The notes beneath the pieces are model-generated. The model made no database searches. It saw only the letters and a list, made by a program, of their open reading frames with translations, and had not been told where the DNA came from. The position numbers were made by a program, and so were the translations under genes. A DNA stretch of 60,884 bases from Chamaesiphon sp. 336R_metabinner_41 (GTDB lineage: Bacteria; Cyanobacteriota; Cyanobacteriia; Cyanobacteriales; Chamaesiphonaceae), in assembly GCA_025359915.1 (NCBI GenBank), contig JANYDE010000070.1, positions 1 to 60,884 on the forward strand, written 5' to 3'. This document shows, piece after piece, positions 48,001 through 56,239 of the stretch; position 1 is the first letter of the stretch; the number at the start of each line of letters is the position of its first letter.

Positions 48001-48628
48001 CGCGAGTTTCAGCAGTGCTGAGTTGGATTTTGGTTGGTGCTCCGGCAACTTGAATCGTCGTCGAACTGACTTCACCCTGACTATCCGTAGCCGTCAAAAT
48101 ATTTTTACCAGGACTCAGCGATACCCCATACCAAGTCTGGGTAATCAGATTGGTCTTGCTATCAGTTTCTGTCCGACCGATTAGATTCTTGTCAACTAGT
48201 CTACCATCAACTTTTAGTTCGATCGTTCGATCCGCTCGATATTGCAGTACGACAGTAGCCGCCGGAATATCTAAGACAAAATTCGGCGTAGGTGCCAAAA
48301 TCTTGACATTAGCCGCAACTTTATCTGTTGTCGATGGTGTAGCAGGCGCAACAACAGGGGTTGCAGCGGGATTAGGTTCAATCTGAGCGACAGGCTGTCC
48401 TGGTATCGGCATGGCAGTCTGAGCGACGGCTGGGCTAATTGGTGCGATAGGTGCTGGAGTAGTAGTTTGTGGCGCAGAATGAGATTCAGCAATTGGCTCG
48501 ACAGGCTTGGCAGTTACCGGAGCAACTGTTTCGGCAATTGCTCTATCCACCGATAGCAAATCGAAACTATGAATGGCAGTGCCGAGACACAAAACCTGGA
48601 GTATTTTCAGTAATAATTGGTGCTGCAT
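45050..48628 (-). CDS. Large outer-membrane protein: Ig-like domains plus beta-barrel
   Basis: An 1192-residue exported protein. Signal peptide at the N-terminus (LLLKILQVLCLGTAIHSFDLLS), then a Pro/Ala-rich linker (about 35-95). An Ig-like domain follows (about 105-195, TVVLQYRADRTIELKVDGRLV), then an invasin/Big_1-like domain (about 195-300, ETRVPADGRSLVTIEGQLLDG). From about 310 to the end it is built of aromatic/Gly beta strands (LDWSATGAFNSD, GLDYDIDYDRGTVIL, ATYRLAHDWDLTGDVRW) ending YLGLTVKINELF, which reads as a large barrel, plus a short polar tail. No TonB plug is obvious. It may form the outer-membrane pore or anchor of a surface assembly. Confidence 0.83.
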   Translation of the reverse strand: MQHQLLLKILQVLCLGTAIHSFDLLSVDRAIAETVAPVTAKPVEPIAESHSAPQTTTPAPIAPISPAVAQTAMPIPGQPVAQIEPNPAATPVVAPATPSTTDKVAANVKILAPTPNFVLDIPAATVVLQYRADRTIELKVDGRLVDKNLIGRTETDSKTNLITQTWYGVSLSPGKNILTATDSQGEVSSTTIQVAGAPTKIQLSTAETRVPADGRSLVTIEGQLLDGHNNPSKQDNIVTLTATAGEFAGVDANKDQPGFQVEILKGKFTAKLRAGLDAQTVRIRATNLNMEAYAQVQFETNLRNSIATGVVDLRFGARGTDYYRPFTEFLPVDRNNSSQLQARGQAFATGRLLDWSATGAFNSDRSLNRVCNNGDRLSRDTYSSQSCEDLYPLYGDTSKVDVLTPSRDSVFAKVERSTGVAGSVPDLLMWGDYGTNEFASKSQQFTATNRNLHGAKANYNVGNVLVSGFYGDNVQGFQRDNIAPDGTSGYYFLSQRLLLGGSENITIELEELNRPGTVVKQEILNRGLDYDIDYDRGTVILRKPLLRTSVAEDGTILVRRLVATYQFANGSSNSIYGGRAQYNIDRTSGRESWIGASWTQENLGIRKFGIVGVDALMPISPTSSITAEYARSTNDTGVGTNVAGNAVRLEGLYKFSDSTTGKTYFRSTDTGFSNNSTTSFVPGQTRYGGDVATKIGDRTTIRAQFDREENRGKPPLVNNNTTDLLTPRDPLTGLVDNDLRTITVGVQQRIGITSLDLDYVNRNRQDRLALKPEQRDISSSQIRSRFNWPLANNLTLRAQNEFNLSNQQDQVYPNRSGIGIDWAVFPGIKLGLNQNFISSNQYGDTNYTSLDFDSVYNLTSSTKVTGRYSLSPFQSIGSVGAQQGFVLSPGLKLDLNYERVIGGNTSTTTGAGQQFSQPYSLGQTASSLSTSNGDSYGIGLNYTDNPNFQANARYEYRNSNLLSSTNISAGITGKLSPALSALLRFQQSSAANQLLRDAAGLGATTNLKAGLAFRNPASDEFNGLLSYQYRKNPALLPTSILTSSGTGSEDHTLALEGIYAPNWQWEFAGKYALRNATSYLDQSLTAGNTLGISQLRATYRLAHDWDLTGDVRWLNQFSSGRSEMGAALEAGYYLTPDLRLSAGYSLGVADDPNGNRNASGAYLGLTVKINELFGGFGRQQLTPTQQQESKVK

Positions 48629-48631
48629 GAT

Positions 48632-50074
48632 TTATTTTTTGACCTCACGCGCAGTAGGAGTAACGCCAAAGTTCATTCGGACTATTCCACCTGGAGCCAG
48701 TTTTACTAATCGCGATGGACTATTGCGTTCGCTAAAATATAAGTTGGGAGCAAGACTGTATCCAGGTAGACTGCCAAGATCGAGTGAGCCAGACCGATAA
48801 CCAGCAACTGCGGCTTGAACTGAAAACAGCCCATTGGCATCTGTCGTCACCCGATTGCCATCGTCGAGGTAAATCACCGCATTGGGTAGCCCTGGTTCAT
48901 TCGGTTGTTGTTGACCATCAAAATTTTTGTCCACAAATACTCTGCCGAGGAGGGTGCCAGTATCGCGAATCAAACCCTGCCGAATGCTCAATAGATGAGT
49001 GGCGGGACCATCGATAATTTTGCCAGTACTGTCTTCTAAAACAGCGATATTCTGACCAGTACCGCGAATGGCATCAGCATCTAAAGTAACGGCGTAGACT
49101 AGATTCACTACCTTTCGAGCTGGAATGGTAAACCCAGGTGCGCTGAACTTGAAAAAAGCTTTTGACCCGACTTGAGTCAGATTGACATTGTTGATGATGG
49201 TTTCGCCCAGCTTTGCCCGTACCGAATTTGGTAACAACGACATGCCCAGTGGTAAAGTATCTTCAACGATCGGATTGGAAATATCAGTATCCGAATTGTT
49301 GCTCAAAGTCAACCGATACACGACAGTATCGCCCGGTTCCGCCGTGGCTCGATCGGCACTCTTGACGATTTTGGCAGGTTGAGACTCACAAATTCCCACC
49401 CCAACCAGACCGATTCTCGCCGCATCGGCGATCGAGATTGAGTTTCTACGGACATTACTTTCTGTGCTACTCAAGGGCTTCCCATCAAGGGAAGTTGCTT
49501 GATAGCTGAGGATATTACCATCAAAACCAGTAATATCAATTACCACCCGACGTTCGCCATAGCTGGAATTTTCGGGAATCTTGACAACGAGAATATAACT
49601 CTTCCCGACTACCGTCTGACTGCGGTTGAACAGGAAATTATATCGCCCATCAGTACTGCTAGTGAGTGAGAAAGGGTTGGCATTGGTATTATTAGGTTCG
49701 ATCCCATCTGCGGGTGCGAGGCGATCGAGTGCGACAATAGAAGTAGGATTGATTCGATCGATCGTATTGAGCAGCAATACGCTATAACCAGCATAACTCG
49801 GCAATATCTGGCCATTACAACCAGTGATACTACCGAGCGGATCGACTAATCCATTTTCACCAGCGACAGTGACAGTGACAGTTCGCGTTTTACCATTAAT
49901 TTTTGACTTGATTTTGGTGTTGCTATTGATAAACTCATATTCATACTGAGCTTGATTATCAATCTTACGAGCATCAGCCATCGGAGCTGTAGCGACAAAA
50001 GCAGCAATAACCAGCCCCCTAACACAATTTTTCAATAAGTAAGACCTTGGCCGAAAGGGCTGGAATCTAGACAC
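48632..50074 (-). CDS. DUF11 / SdrD-B-like cell-surface protein
   Basis: I place the start at GTG 50074 (AGGAA upstream, signal peptide LKNCVRGLVIAAFVATAPMADA), because the longer frame to 50281 would overlap the previous gene by 146 bases. The mature protein has a strand-rich N-terminal part. A DUF11-like domain follows (VKSADRATAEPGDTVVYRLTLSNNSDTDISNPIVEDTLP), then a C-terminal SdrD-B-like domain (GRVFVDKNFDGQQQPNEPGLPNAVIYLDD, a calcium-binding-type loop). The stop lies three bases before the start of the barrel-protein gene. Probably extracellular. Confidence 0.82.
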   Translation of the reverse strand: MSRFQPFRPRSYLLKNCVRGLVIAAFVATAPMADARKIDNQAQYEYEFINSNTKIKSKINGKTRTVTVTVAGENGLVDPLGSITGCNGQILPSYAGYSVLLLNTIDRINPTSIVALDRLAPADGIEPNNTNANPFSLTSSTDGRYNFLFNRSQTVVGKSYILVVKIPENSSYGERRVVIDITGFDGNILSYQATSLDGKPLSSTESNVRRNSISIADAARIGLVGVGICESQPAKIVKSADRATAEPGDTVVYRLTLSNNSDTDISNPIVEDTLPLGMSLLPNSVRAKLGETIINNVNLTQVGSKAFFKFSAPGFTIPARKVVNLVYAVTLDADAIRGTGQNIAVLEDSTGKIIDGPATHLLSIRQGLIRDTGTLLGRVFVDKNFDGQQQPNEPGLPNAVIYLDDGNRVTTDANGLFSVQAAVAGYRSGSLDLGSLPGYSLAPNLYFSERNSPSRLVKLAPGGIVRMNFGVTPTAREVKK

Positions 50075-50135
50075 GGGAATATTCCTGGGGTAATTGATGA
50101 ATGGGGGATTTAGGACAAGTAACCCCCGTAATGAA

Positions 50136-50642
50136 CTAGCGAATTTGGACTTCGTAGCTGAGGTTGCTCTGTGTTTTTGGTGCAACGCTACCTGTAAACG
50201 CCCAGCGGACATTAGTATATTTGGTCGCCGGAGCGGGTTTTTTGGCGATGATTGGTTGCGCTGTATAAGTTTTGCCACCATCAGTACTGAAGGTTAGCTC
50301 CGCGCCTTTGATCGGTGTTGCAGAGCTGATTACATAGCTAGTACCTGGGCGGATTTTTTGATTGACAACCAATTTGCTAACTGGTTTATCGCTGATATTG
50401 TTGGCCGCAATCGTGTAGACAATCACATCACCAGGAACAGCTTTGTTGACAGGGACTAGCTTGAAACCCTTTTTGTCAGCAACTTTTTTAGATTGGGACA
50501 GCTTGAGCACCATTGCTTTGGTAGCGGTTGCTTGAGCTGTCGCTGGTTGAGTCAATTGGCTGATGACTGGCAAACTGCTACAGACTAAAATTGAGGTAGA
50601 AAGCGCAGCGACAGCCAGTGTTGTGGAAAATAAACGTTTCAT
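50136..50642 (-). CDS. Small DUF11-like exported protein
   Basis: A 168-residue protein. The signal peptide is clear (KRLFSTTLAVAALSTSILVCSSLPVISQ). The mature part is one DUF11-like beta-sandwich domain (VNKAVPGDVIVYTIAANNISDKPVSKLVVNQKI). Similar domains appear in both neighbours. It could be a subunit that polymerises or caps a fibre, but this is inference. It sits 61 bases before the SdrD-B-like gene. Confidence 0.82.
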   Translation of the reverse strand: MKRLFSTTLAVAALSTSILVCSSLPVISQLTQPATAQATATKAMVLKLSQSKKVADKKGFKLVPVNKAVPGDVIVYTIAANNISDKPVSKLVVNQKIRPGTSYVISSATPIKGAELTFSTDGGKTYTAQPIIAKKPAPATKYTNVRWAFTGSVAPKTQSNLSYEVQIR

Positions 50643-50945
50643 GGGTCAGATTACTCCAGTAAATGTAGAAAGGTAGGGCACATCCTCTCAAATCGGCGAT
50701 GCCATCAAAGCAGAGCGAATTAAGAGGACATCGTTAGGTGAAATATTCGGGGCAAGCCCCTAAGTTTGAATTCCTGCGGAGGTTGGTACCTCTGCCATCC
50801 CGCCCCTTGGGAAGGTAGAGATTTTTAGTCCCCACCGGTGCAAGGGGAGTTGGGGAGTACGCACTTCCCCAACCGCAATCTAATCAATTCGCAAGCAGTC
50901 TAAAGTTAGGGAAAACAGCATGATTGCCCCGTGATCCCGATTGCT
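50643..50945 (-). ncRNA. Structured intergenic leader between surface-protein genes (type unknown)
   Basis: 303 bases, more GC-rich than neighbouring gaps. On the minus strand it holds GTTGGGGA-loop-TCCCCAAC (near 50851-50875), GCAGAGGTACC with AACCTCCGC (near 50776-50797), GGGGCTTGCCCC (near 50750) and paired TCCTCTTAA/TTTGAGAGGA-like arms near the downstream gene. No terminator T-run and no known riboswitch motif was recognised. It could be a processed or regulatory leader that uncouples the abundance of the two proteins. Confidence 0.35.
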
Positions 50946-53426
50946 CTAGTTCAATTTGCGTTGGAAAGTGAATGTACCTAAGTTGCCAGGTCCAACGACA
51001 GTAGTGCCCAGGCTGTTGATATATTTAGTTACATCATCGGTAGCACTGGTACCAACTTTGTCGGTCGCAGCAACTGTACCAGCGAGACCATTAAACCATT
51101 TAACGGTACCTGCGCTACCAACTGCGGAACCCGCAACGTTACTAGTATCGATAATACCGTTGCTGTCTTGGTCATGACCCCACTTGTTGGCGGTACTAGT
51201 CATACTGCCATCCTCAGTAATCACCAAGTTATTAGCATTTAAGACGACGTTACCAGTTCCGACTAGTTTGTCAGAAATGTTGGTGTAAGTAATTTGGTAC
51301 TCGATAATGTTGCCTTGTGCAGGTGTTTTCGGAGTAATACTGAAAGTTTCATCTCCAGTAACTACTGCTGGACCAGTACCTTGTAAGATCCGAGTCATTT
51401 TATTCATTTTGATGAAGCCAGTGTAAGCTTTATCAATAGTTTTGTTGCTAGCACTTGGATTTGCTACTGAAACTTCACCACCAACCGCGACAGTAATCGC
51501 ACCATCAGTGAAGGCATTAATCACAACAGGGAAAGCTTTCGCAGCAGTAGTTGCAGCAACACCAGTAGTGCTCTCTGGCAGATCTACTTCTACTTGGTAT
51601 TCACCGAAACCACCTGGAGCAACGTTAGGGAGACTAACTGGGATTGACTCAGAAGTTCCACCCGTACCATTGATGAAGTCAAAGCCATTAGCTGTAACAA
51701 CATAGATCGCCGATTGACTATTTGCACCAGTAGTGTAAATTTTAACTTTAGTACCAGCAGGTAGCGAATTAGTAACAGTTGCTGTTGTAGATTCTGGTAA
51801 GAGTTTAATATTTGCAGCAGCAGTACCAGTATTTTGGACTGTGTTGAAGAAGCCAACTGGAGCTGGATCAAAGGTCGCAGTTGGTGCGAGACCTGCGGGT
51901 ACAGTGGAAGACTTGTTGGTAAAGTCGAAGTTGTTGGTAATTGCGCCTGTTGCATCTGGTCCCATTGCATTAGGGATACCTAGAGGTCCATTCAACAAGG
52001 AACTTGCGTTTGGAGCTACATAGGTATAGATGTATTCGTTGATTTCACCACCAAGACCAGTACCAGTGTTGTCGTTAGCCGCATCAATCCCATAAGCAAC
52101 ATCAGCGATACCAGTACCGATGGTAGTGCCTGCGGTTGGACTTAGTGGAAGTGCTGGATCGTAGTTGTTAACAGTACTGTCACCAGATTCATCGTAGACT
52201 ACAGCAGCTTTAACAGCGGTCTCAGTGCTATCGGTTGCACCGAACAATTGCGCCATACTATCAACAGTGTAGCTAGTACCAGTTGCTGCAGTTTCTTTAA
52301 CTTGGAAAGTCAAACCAGCAACAGTAGCACCAGGAGCGATAGTAGTTAGCTTAGTAGGATCGTTGATGAAACCAATTCTCTTGACGGTTCCAGGTGCAGG
52401 AGCTGTAGTAGACCAGCTCGCCGCGTTTGCCATAATAGTTGCAGGGTCATCAATGCTGTAGACCATTGTCCAACCAGCAGGTGGAACAGTTGCACTTGCA
52501 ACAAAGGTAGTACCAGTCGGAATTGCACTAGAAACTAAGATTCGGGTTGCAGTAACTGTACCAGTACCAGTAGCATCTACTTTAATTACAGTACCAGCTA
52601 ATGGTGCTGGAGTGAGTCCAGTATTGGTGACATCGGTGTCAGCAACATTAATGCCTAATTCATAGGTGAGTACGTCATCGTTGAGATTTGCGGGGGTACC
52701 ATTGTCAAATACGCCAGTACGTTTTTCAGTTACCGCTGCGAGGGCAATGTTTTTAACGACTGCGCCGACGCTAGTTTTTTGAGTAGCACTACTTTCACGC
52801 GGACCATTTGCTGGGCTACCACCAGTAGTATTGACATCATCATTAGCACCACTTGCCAACAATGGTTGGTTGGGTAGGTTATTAGGAGTATTACCAAGTC
52901 GAACTTCAATGACGTTGTTGTTGGTGCCAGTGTTGTTCGCCAGGATCGTGACCCGAACTGGGACAGAACCATTAACAGGAACAACACCAGTAGTTTGAGT
53001 CGCTGGATCTGTGGTTACTGGCACCCAAGCTGTTCCATTAAAGTACTCTACTTTAGTTACGGAACCTGGACCAGTTAATGATGGATTAGCAGGAACATGG
53101 AATGCAGTTGGCGCGTTACCAATGTTGGTAATAGTGTAGTTGTAGTAGAGGTCGTCAGCAACTTTGACTGAACCACCAGGGTCAGTTTTGTTAACGATAC
53201 CGGATGCCGTTACATCGATACCCGCAACTTCAGCAACTTTGACAGTTACAGTGTTGGAAGTAGCGTTGATGGTGTTACCACTGGGATCGTCATATGTTGC
53301 CGCAGCAGTGTTATCAATCTGAGTATCTTTGAGTGTAGCAATGTCTGCGGCGAAGACTGGAGCGACTGCATTGAGTAAGCCACCACCAATTAATAGTGTG
53401 GAAATTAGACGATTGGAATATTTCAT
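50946..53426 (-). CDS. Large exported DUF11-like surface protein
   Basis: An 826-residue protein with a signal peptide (LISTLLIGGGLLNAVAPVFA, cleavage after FAA). It is very rich in Thr, Val, Ala, Asn and Gly and nearly free of Cys. It contains repeated beta-sandwich segments of the DUF11 / conserved-repeat type (VADDLYYNYTITNIGNAPTAFHV; IIEYQITYTNISDKLVGTGNV). No membrane anchor or sortase motif is visible at the C-terminus. Likely an extracellular, secreted or fibre-forming protein, and the first gene of the surface cluster. Function not established. Confidence 0.85.
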   Translation of the reverse strand: MKYSNRLISTLLIGGGLLNAVAPVFAADIATLKDTQIDNTAAATYDDPSGNTINATSNTVTVKVAEVAGIDVTASGIVNKTDPGGSVKVADDLYYNYTITNIGNAPTAFHVPANPSLTGPGSVTKVEYFNGTAWVPVTTDPATQTTGVVPVNGSVPVRVTILANNTGTNNNVIEVRLGNTPNNLPNQPLLASGANDDVNTTGGSPANGPRESSATQKTSVGAVVKNIALAAVTEKRTGVFDNGTPANLNDDVLTYELGINVADTDVTNTGLTPAPLAGTVIKVDATGTGTVTATRILVSSAIPTGTTFVASATVPPAGWTMVYSIDDPATIMANAASWSTTAPAPGTVKRIGFINDPTKLTTIAPGATVAGLTFQVKETAATGTSYTVDSMAQLFGATDSTETAVKAAVVYDESGDSTVNNYDPALPLSPTAGTTIGTGIADVAYGIDAANDNTGTGLGGEINEYIYTYVAPNASSLLNGPLGIPNAMGPDATGAITNNFDFTNKSSTVPAGLAPTATFDPAPVGFFNTVQNTGTAAANIKLLPESTTATVTNSLPAGTKVKIYTTGANSQSAIYVVTANGFDFINGTGGTSESIPVSLPNVAPGGFGEYQVEVDLPESTTGVAATTAAKAFPVVINAFTDGAITVAVGGEVSVANPSASNKTIDKAYTGFIKMNKMTRILQGTGPAVVTGDETFSITPKTPAQGNIIEYQITYTNISDKLVGTGNVVLNANNLVITEDGSMTSTANKWGHDQDSNGIIDTSNVAGSAVGSAGTVKWFNGLAGTVAATDKVGTSATDDVTKYINSLGTTVVGPGNLGTFTFQRKLN

Positions 53427-54182
53427 TATCAGTGTGATATCGCTAGTATATTACCCTCACGGGAAAATCTGGGGGTTGGGATGTTGGTCGATTCAATCTT
53501 GATTAAACTGATTGATATTCGAGCGATTCATCCTCAAACTCATAATTCACACAAAAACATCCAAAATCACTATGAATTTAAACTTTTTTCAAAAGTTCAG
53601 TATAAATAGCAAAATCGGTGAAACAAATCCGAAAATTCCAATTACAATTCCATGCAAGTACGGATACCAAATTAAAAATATTGTTGTAATTTTTTTACTT
53701 TTTGTCGATTCGATTGGCAAACTAAGTATATTTACTGAATCAATAAATATCTAGCAAAGAATATCTCAGTATGATCGATCAATCTGCTATCTCACCACCT
53801 TTTCATTGTGAGCTATTGTCGTTGTTTTTGATACGATCAAAGTCATTGACGATTTTCAGAAGTTTGCTAGCCAAATCCCAAAATCGAGTCTAATTAGATG
53901 ATAGTTTTCGACAGAATTCTCTCGGATAGAGACTTTCAAGCTCACTAGCTACACAGAAGTCCTTGCTTAAATTAAATTAACGATCTTTTCAATACTTACG
54001 GATCACTGTAAATAGCGTGGTTTAATGGCTTTGGAGTCGATCGATCCGATCAGAACTGTCCCTATTTCGCCATCTTGCTGCCAATTTCTGCGTATTTATA
54101 CTGCCCGATGCGGAGCATGGTTCTGAGAGCCGTGGTAATGAGATTGGCGAAGGAATTCAGCAACGCCTTTTTCAAACATCCT
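53427..54182. other. 756-base AT-rich intergenic region
   Basis: Upstream of the surface-protein cluster and downstream of the Usp gene. The one longer open frame (53512-53754) has low-complexity Ile/Lys/Asn composition and no start context, so I do not call it. The cluster's promoter should be here. I see no repeat, RNA or attachment site. Confidence 0.5.
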
Positions 54183-54596
54183 CTAAGGTACGATTAATAC
54201 CGGACATGGAGAGAGATTAATCACTCGACTAGCTACACTTTCGGACGTATGCTCTACAGCTAGCCCAATTCCGCGACTCCCCATCACAATCAGATTGACA
54301 TTGAGTTCGTCAGCTACATCACAGATTGTAAATGCGGGTTTCCCCTGACGCTGTAAAATTTCAGCCTGGATCCCGCGCTTGGCGAATAGAGCCTGAGCGG
54401 AATGTAAAAGTCGATCGATCTGATCTGGCGATTGCATAGCAGGATCGTCAGTAACTTCAGCTTCGAGATCTGGTGTCTCGATTACCGATAATAAAATTAG
54501 CTGACTTTGATACTTTTGCACCAGATCGATCGCGACAGCAATCGCTTCTTGTGCTTCACGACTGCGATCGATCGGAAATAGAATCTTGTTAAACAT
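54183..54596 (-). CDS. Universal stress protein (UspA family)
   Basis: A 137-residue single Usp domain (KILFPIDRSREAQEAIAVAIDLV, AEILQRQGKPAFTICDVADELNVNLIVMGSRG). The ATP-binding loop, normally G-2X-G-9X-G(S/T), starts with GSRG, but the later Gly appears replaced by Glu (HTSES), so nucleotide binding is doubtful. Role unknown. Confidence 0.9.
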   Translation of the reverse strand: MFNKILFPIDRSREAQEAIAVAIDLVQKYQSQLILLSVIETPDLEAEVTDDPAMQSPDQIDRLLHSAQALFAKRGIQAEILQRQGKPAFTICDVADELNVNLIVMGSRGIGLAVEHTSESVASRVINLSPCPVLIVP

Positions 54597-54825
54597 AAGT
54601 TACGAGGCTAAATAGTTGTAGCGTTTATCCCCTCTGTACCTTATTTTCAATCTCCCGCTGCCACTTCATTAAAATTAGTAACAAATCTACACGGGTTTTC
54701 CGGTAGAATTAAGGACGGCAGAGTGAAATGTTGTCTTTAATACAATAAACATCCGTATTACTAGTTTTTCTCAGCTTTTATATCAAAACGAAAATTAACC
54801 ACCATCACTTTAAGGAGTATAACAA

Positions 54826-56028
54826 GTGTCCAAGAAGTCCATTGCTAGTTTGTCCGCAGCCGATCTCGCTGGAAAGCGCGTCCTAGTTCGTGCTGATTTC
54901 AACGTACCTGTAGATGAGGCCGGAAACATCACCGATGATACCCGAATTCGCGCAGCTTTACCTACCATCAATGACCTGACTAGCAAAGGTGCTAAAGTCA
55001 TCCTCAGCAGTCACTTTGGTCGCCCCAAAGGCGTGGATGAGAAATTGCGTCTCACTCCCGTTGCCAAGCGGTTGTCGGAGCTATTAGGGCAGACTGTGGT
55101 CAAATGCGATGATTGCATCGGCGACGTAGTTGCCAGCCAAATCGCGGCAATGGCAAATGGACAAGTTGCACTCTTAGAAAACGTTCGTTTCTATCCAGAA
55201 GAAGAAAAGAACGATCCAGAATTTGCCAAAAAGTTAGCTGCTAACGCTGACTTATATGTCAACGATGCCTTCGGTACTGCTCACCGCGCTCATGCTTCTA
55301 CTGAAGGCGTAACGAAGTATCTAAGTCCTTCAGTTGCTGGTTATTTGATCGAGAAAGAACTAGAATATCTCCAAAACGCGATCGAAAGTCCTAAAGCTCC
55401 TTTAGCGGCGATTGTTGGTGGTTCCAAGGTATCGAGTAAAATCGGTGTGATCGAAACCTTGCTCGACAAGTGCGACAAATTATTCCTCGGTGGTGGGATG
55501 ATTTTTACCTTCTACAAAGCACGCGGTTTGAATGTTGGTAACTCCTTAGTTGAAGATGATAAATTAGACCTCGCTCGTGCTCTGGAAGCTAAAGCCAAAG
55601 AAAAAGGCGTTGAATTTTTATTACCTACTGATGTTGTCGTAGCTGATAAATTTGCTGCTGATGCAAATGTTCAAATCGTCAATGTCAACAACATCCCTGA
55701 TGGTTGGATGGGACTAGATATTGGGCCTGATTCAATTAAAGTTTTCCAAGCAGCTCTAGCTGATTGTAAGACTGTGATTTGGAATGGTCCAATGGGTGTA
55801 TTTGAAATGGACAAATTTGCTGCGGGTACTTTTGCGATCGCCAATACTTTAGCGGAGATTTCTAAATCTGGTGCAATCACTATCATTGGTGGTGGCGACT
55901 CGGTAGCTGCTGTTGAAAAAGCTAATTTAGCTGACCAAATGAGCCACATTTCTACTGGTGGTGGTGCTTCATTAGAATTGCTAGAAGGCAAAATTCTACC
56001 TGGGATTGCGGCGTTAGATGATGCGTAG
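54826..56028 (+). CDS. pgk: Phosphoglycerate kinase
   Basis: The 400-residue enzyme interconverts 1,3-bisphosphoglycerate and 3-phosphoglycerate with ADP/ATP in glycolysis and the Calvin cycle. Signature [18 protein letters not shown], substrate segment [23 protein letters not shown], and C-terminal [13 protein letters not shown] with [12 protein letters not shown]. The start is GTG at 54826 with AAGGAG upstream. A strong terminator follows. Confidence 0.97.
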   Translation: MSKKSIASLSAADLAGKRVLVRADFNVPVDEAGNITDDTRIRAALPTINDLTSKGAKVILSSHFGRPKGVDEKLRLTPVAKRLSELLGQTVVKCDDCIGDVVASQIAAMANGQVALLENVRFYPEEEKNDPEFAKKLAANADLYVNDAFGTAHRAHASTEGVTKYLSPSVAGYLIEKELEYLQNAIESPKAPLAAIVGGSKVSSKIGVIETLLDKCDKLFLGGGMIFTFYKARGLNVGNSLVEDDKLDLARALEAKAKEKGVEFLLPTDVVVADKFAADANVQIVNVNNIPDGWMGLDIGPDSIKVFQAALADCKTVIWNGPMGVFEMDKFAAGTFAIANTLAEISKSGAITIIGGGDSVAAVEKANLADQMSHISTGGGASLELLEGKILPGIAALDDA

Positions 56029-56120
56029 CAATTAATATGCTAGAGGGGGAAGGCGGGTTTCAATCAAGTCTTTAGTACAAAGACGATCGATCTGATCAAC
56101 CAACCCCTACAGATCTTAGA

Positions 56121-56175
56121 AAAACAAAGAATTGATCTAACAGATATTTATTAGATCGATTCTTTGTTTTTATTG
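56121..56175 (+). terminator. Terminator after pgk
   Basis: A 20-bp stem with one G-U pair (left arm AAAACAAAGAATTGATCTAA, right arm 56151-56170) around a 10-base loop, running into TTTTTATT. Confidence 0.85.
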
Positions 56176-56239
56176 GTGTAACCTCTTAAATCTGTGGGCA
56201 TACTATCTCATACACCCATCGCCAAAATTGCAAATAGAT

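Noticed and set aside
53512-53754. 80-codon plus-strand frame in AT-rich DNA
   Set aside because: Ile/Lys/Asn-rich, no ribosome-binding site and no recognisable domain; expected by chance in AT-rich sequence.
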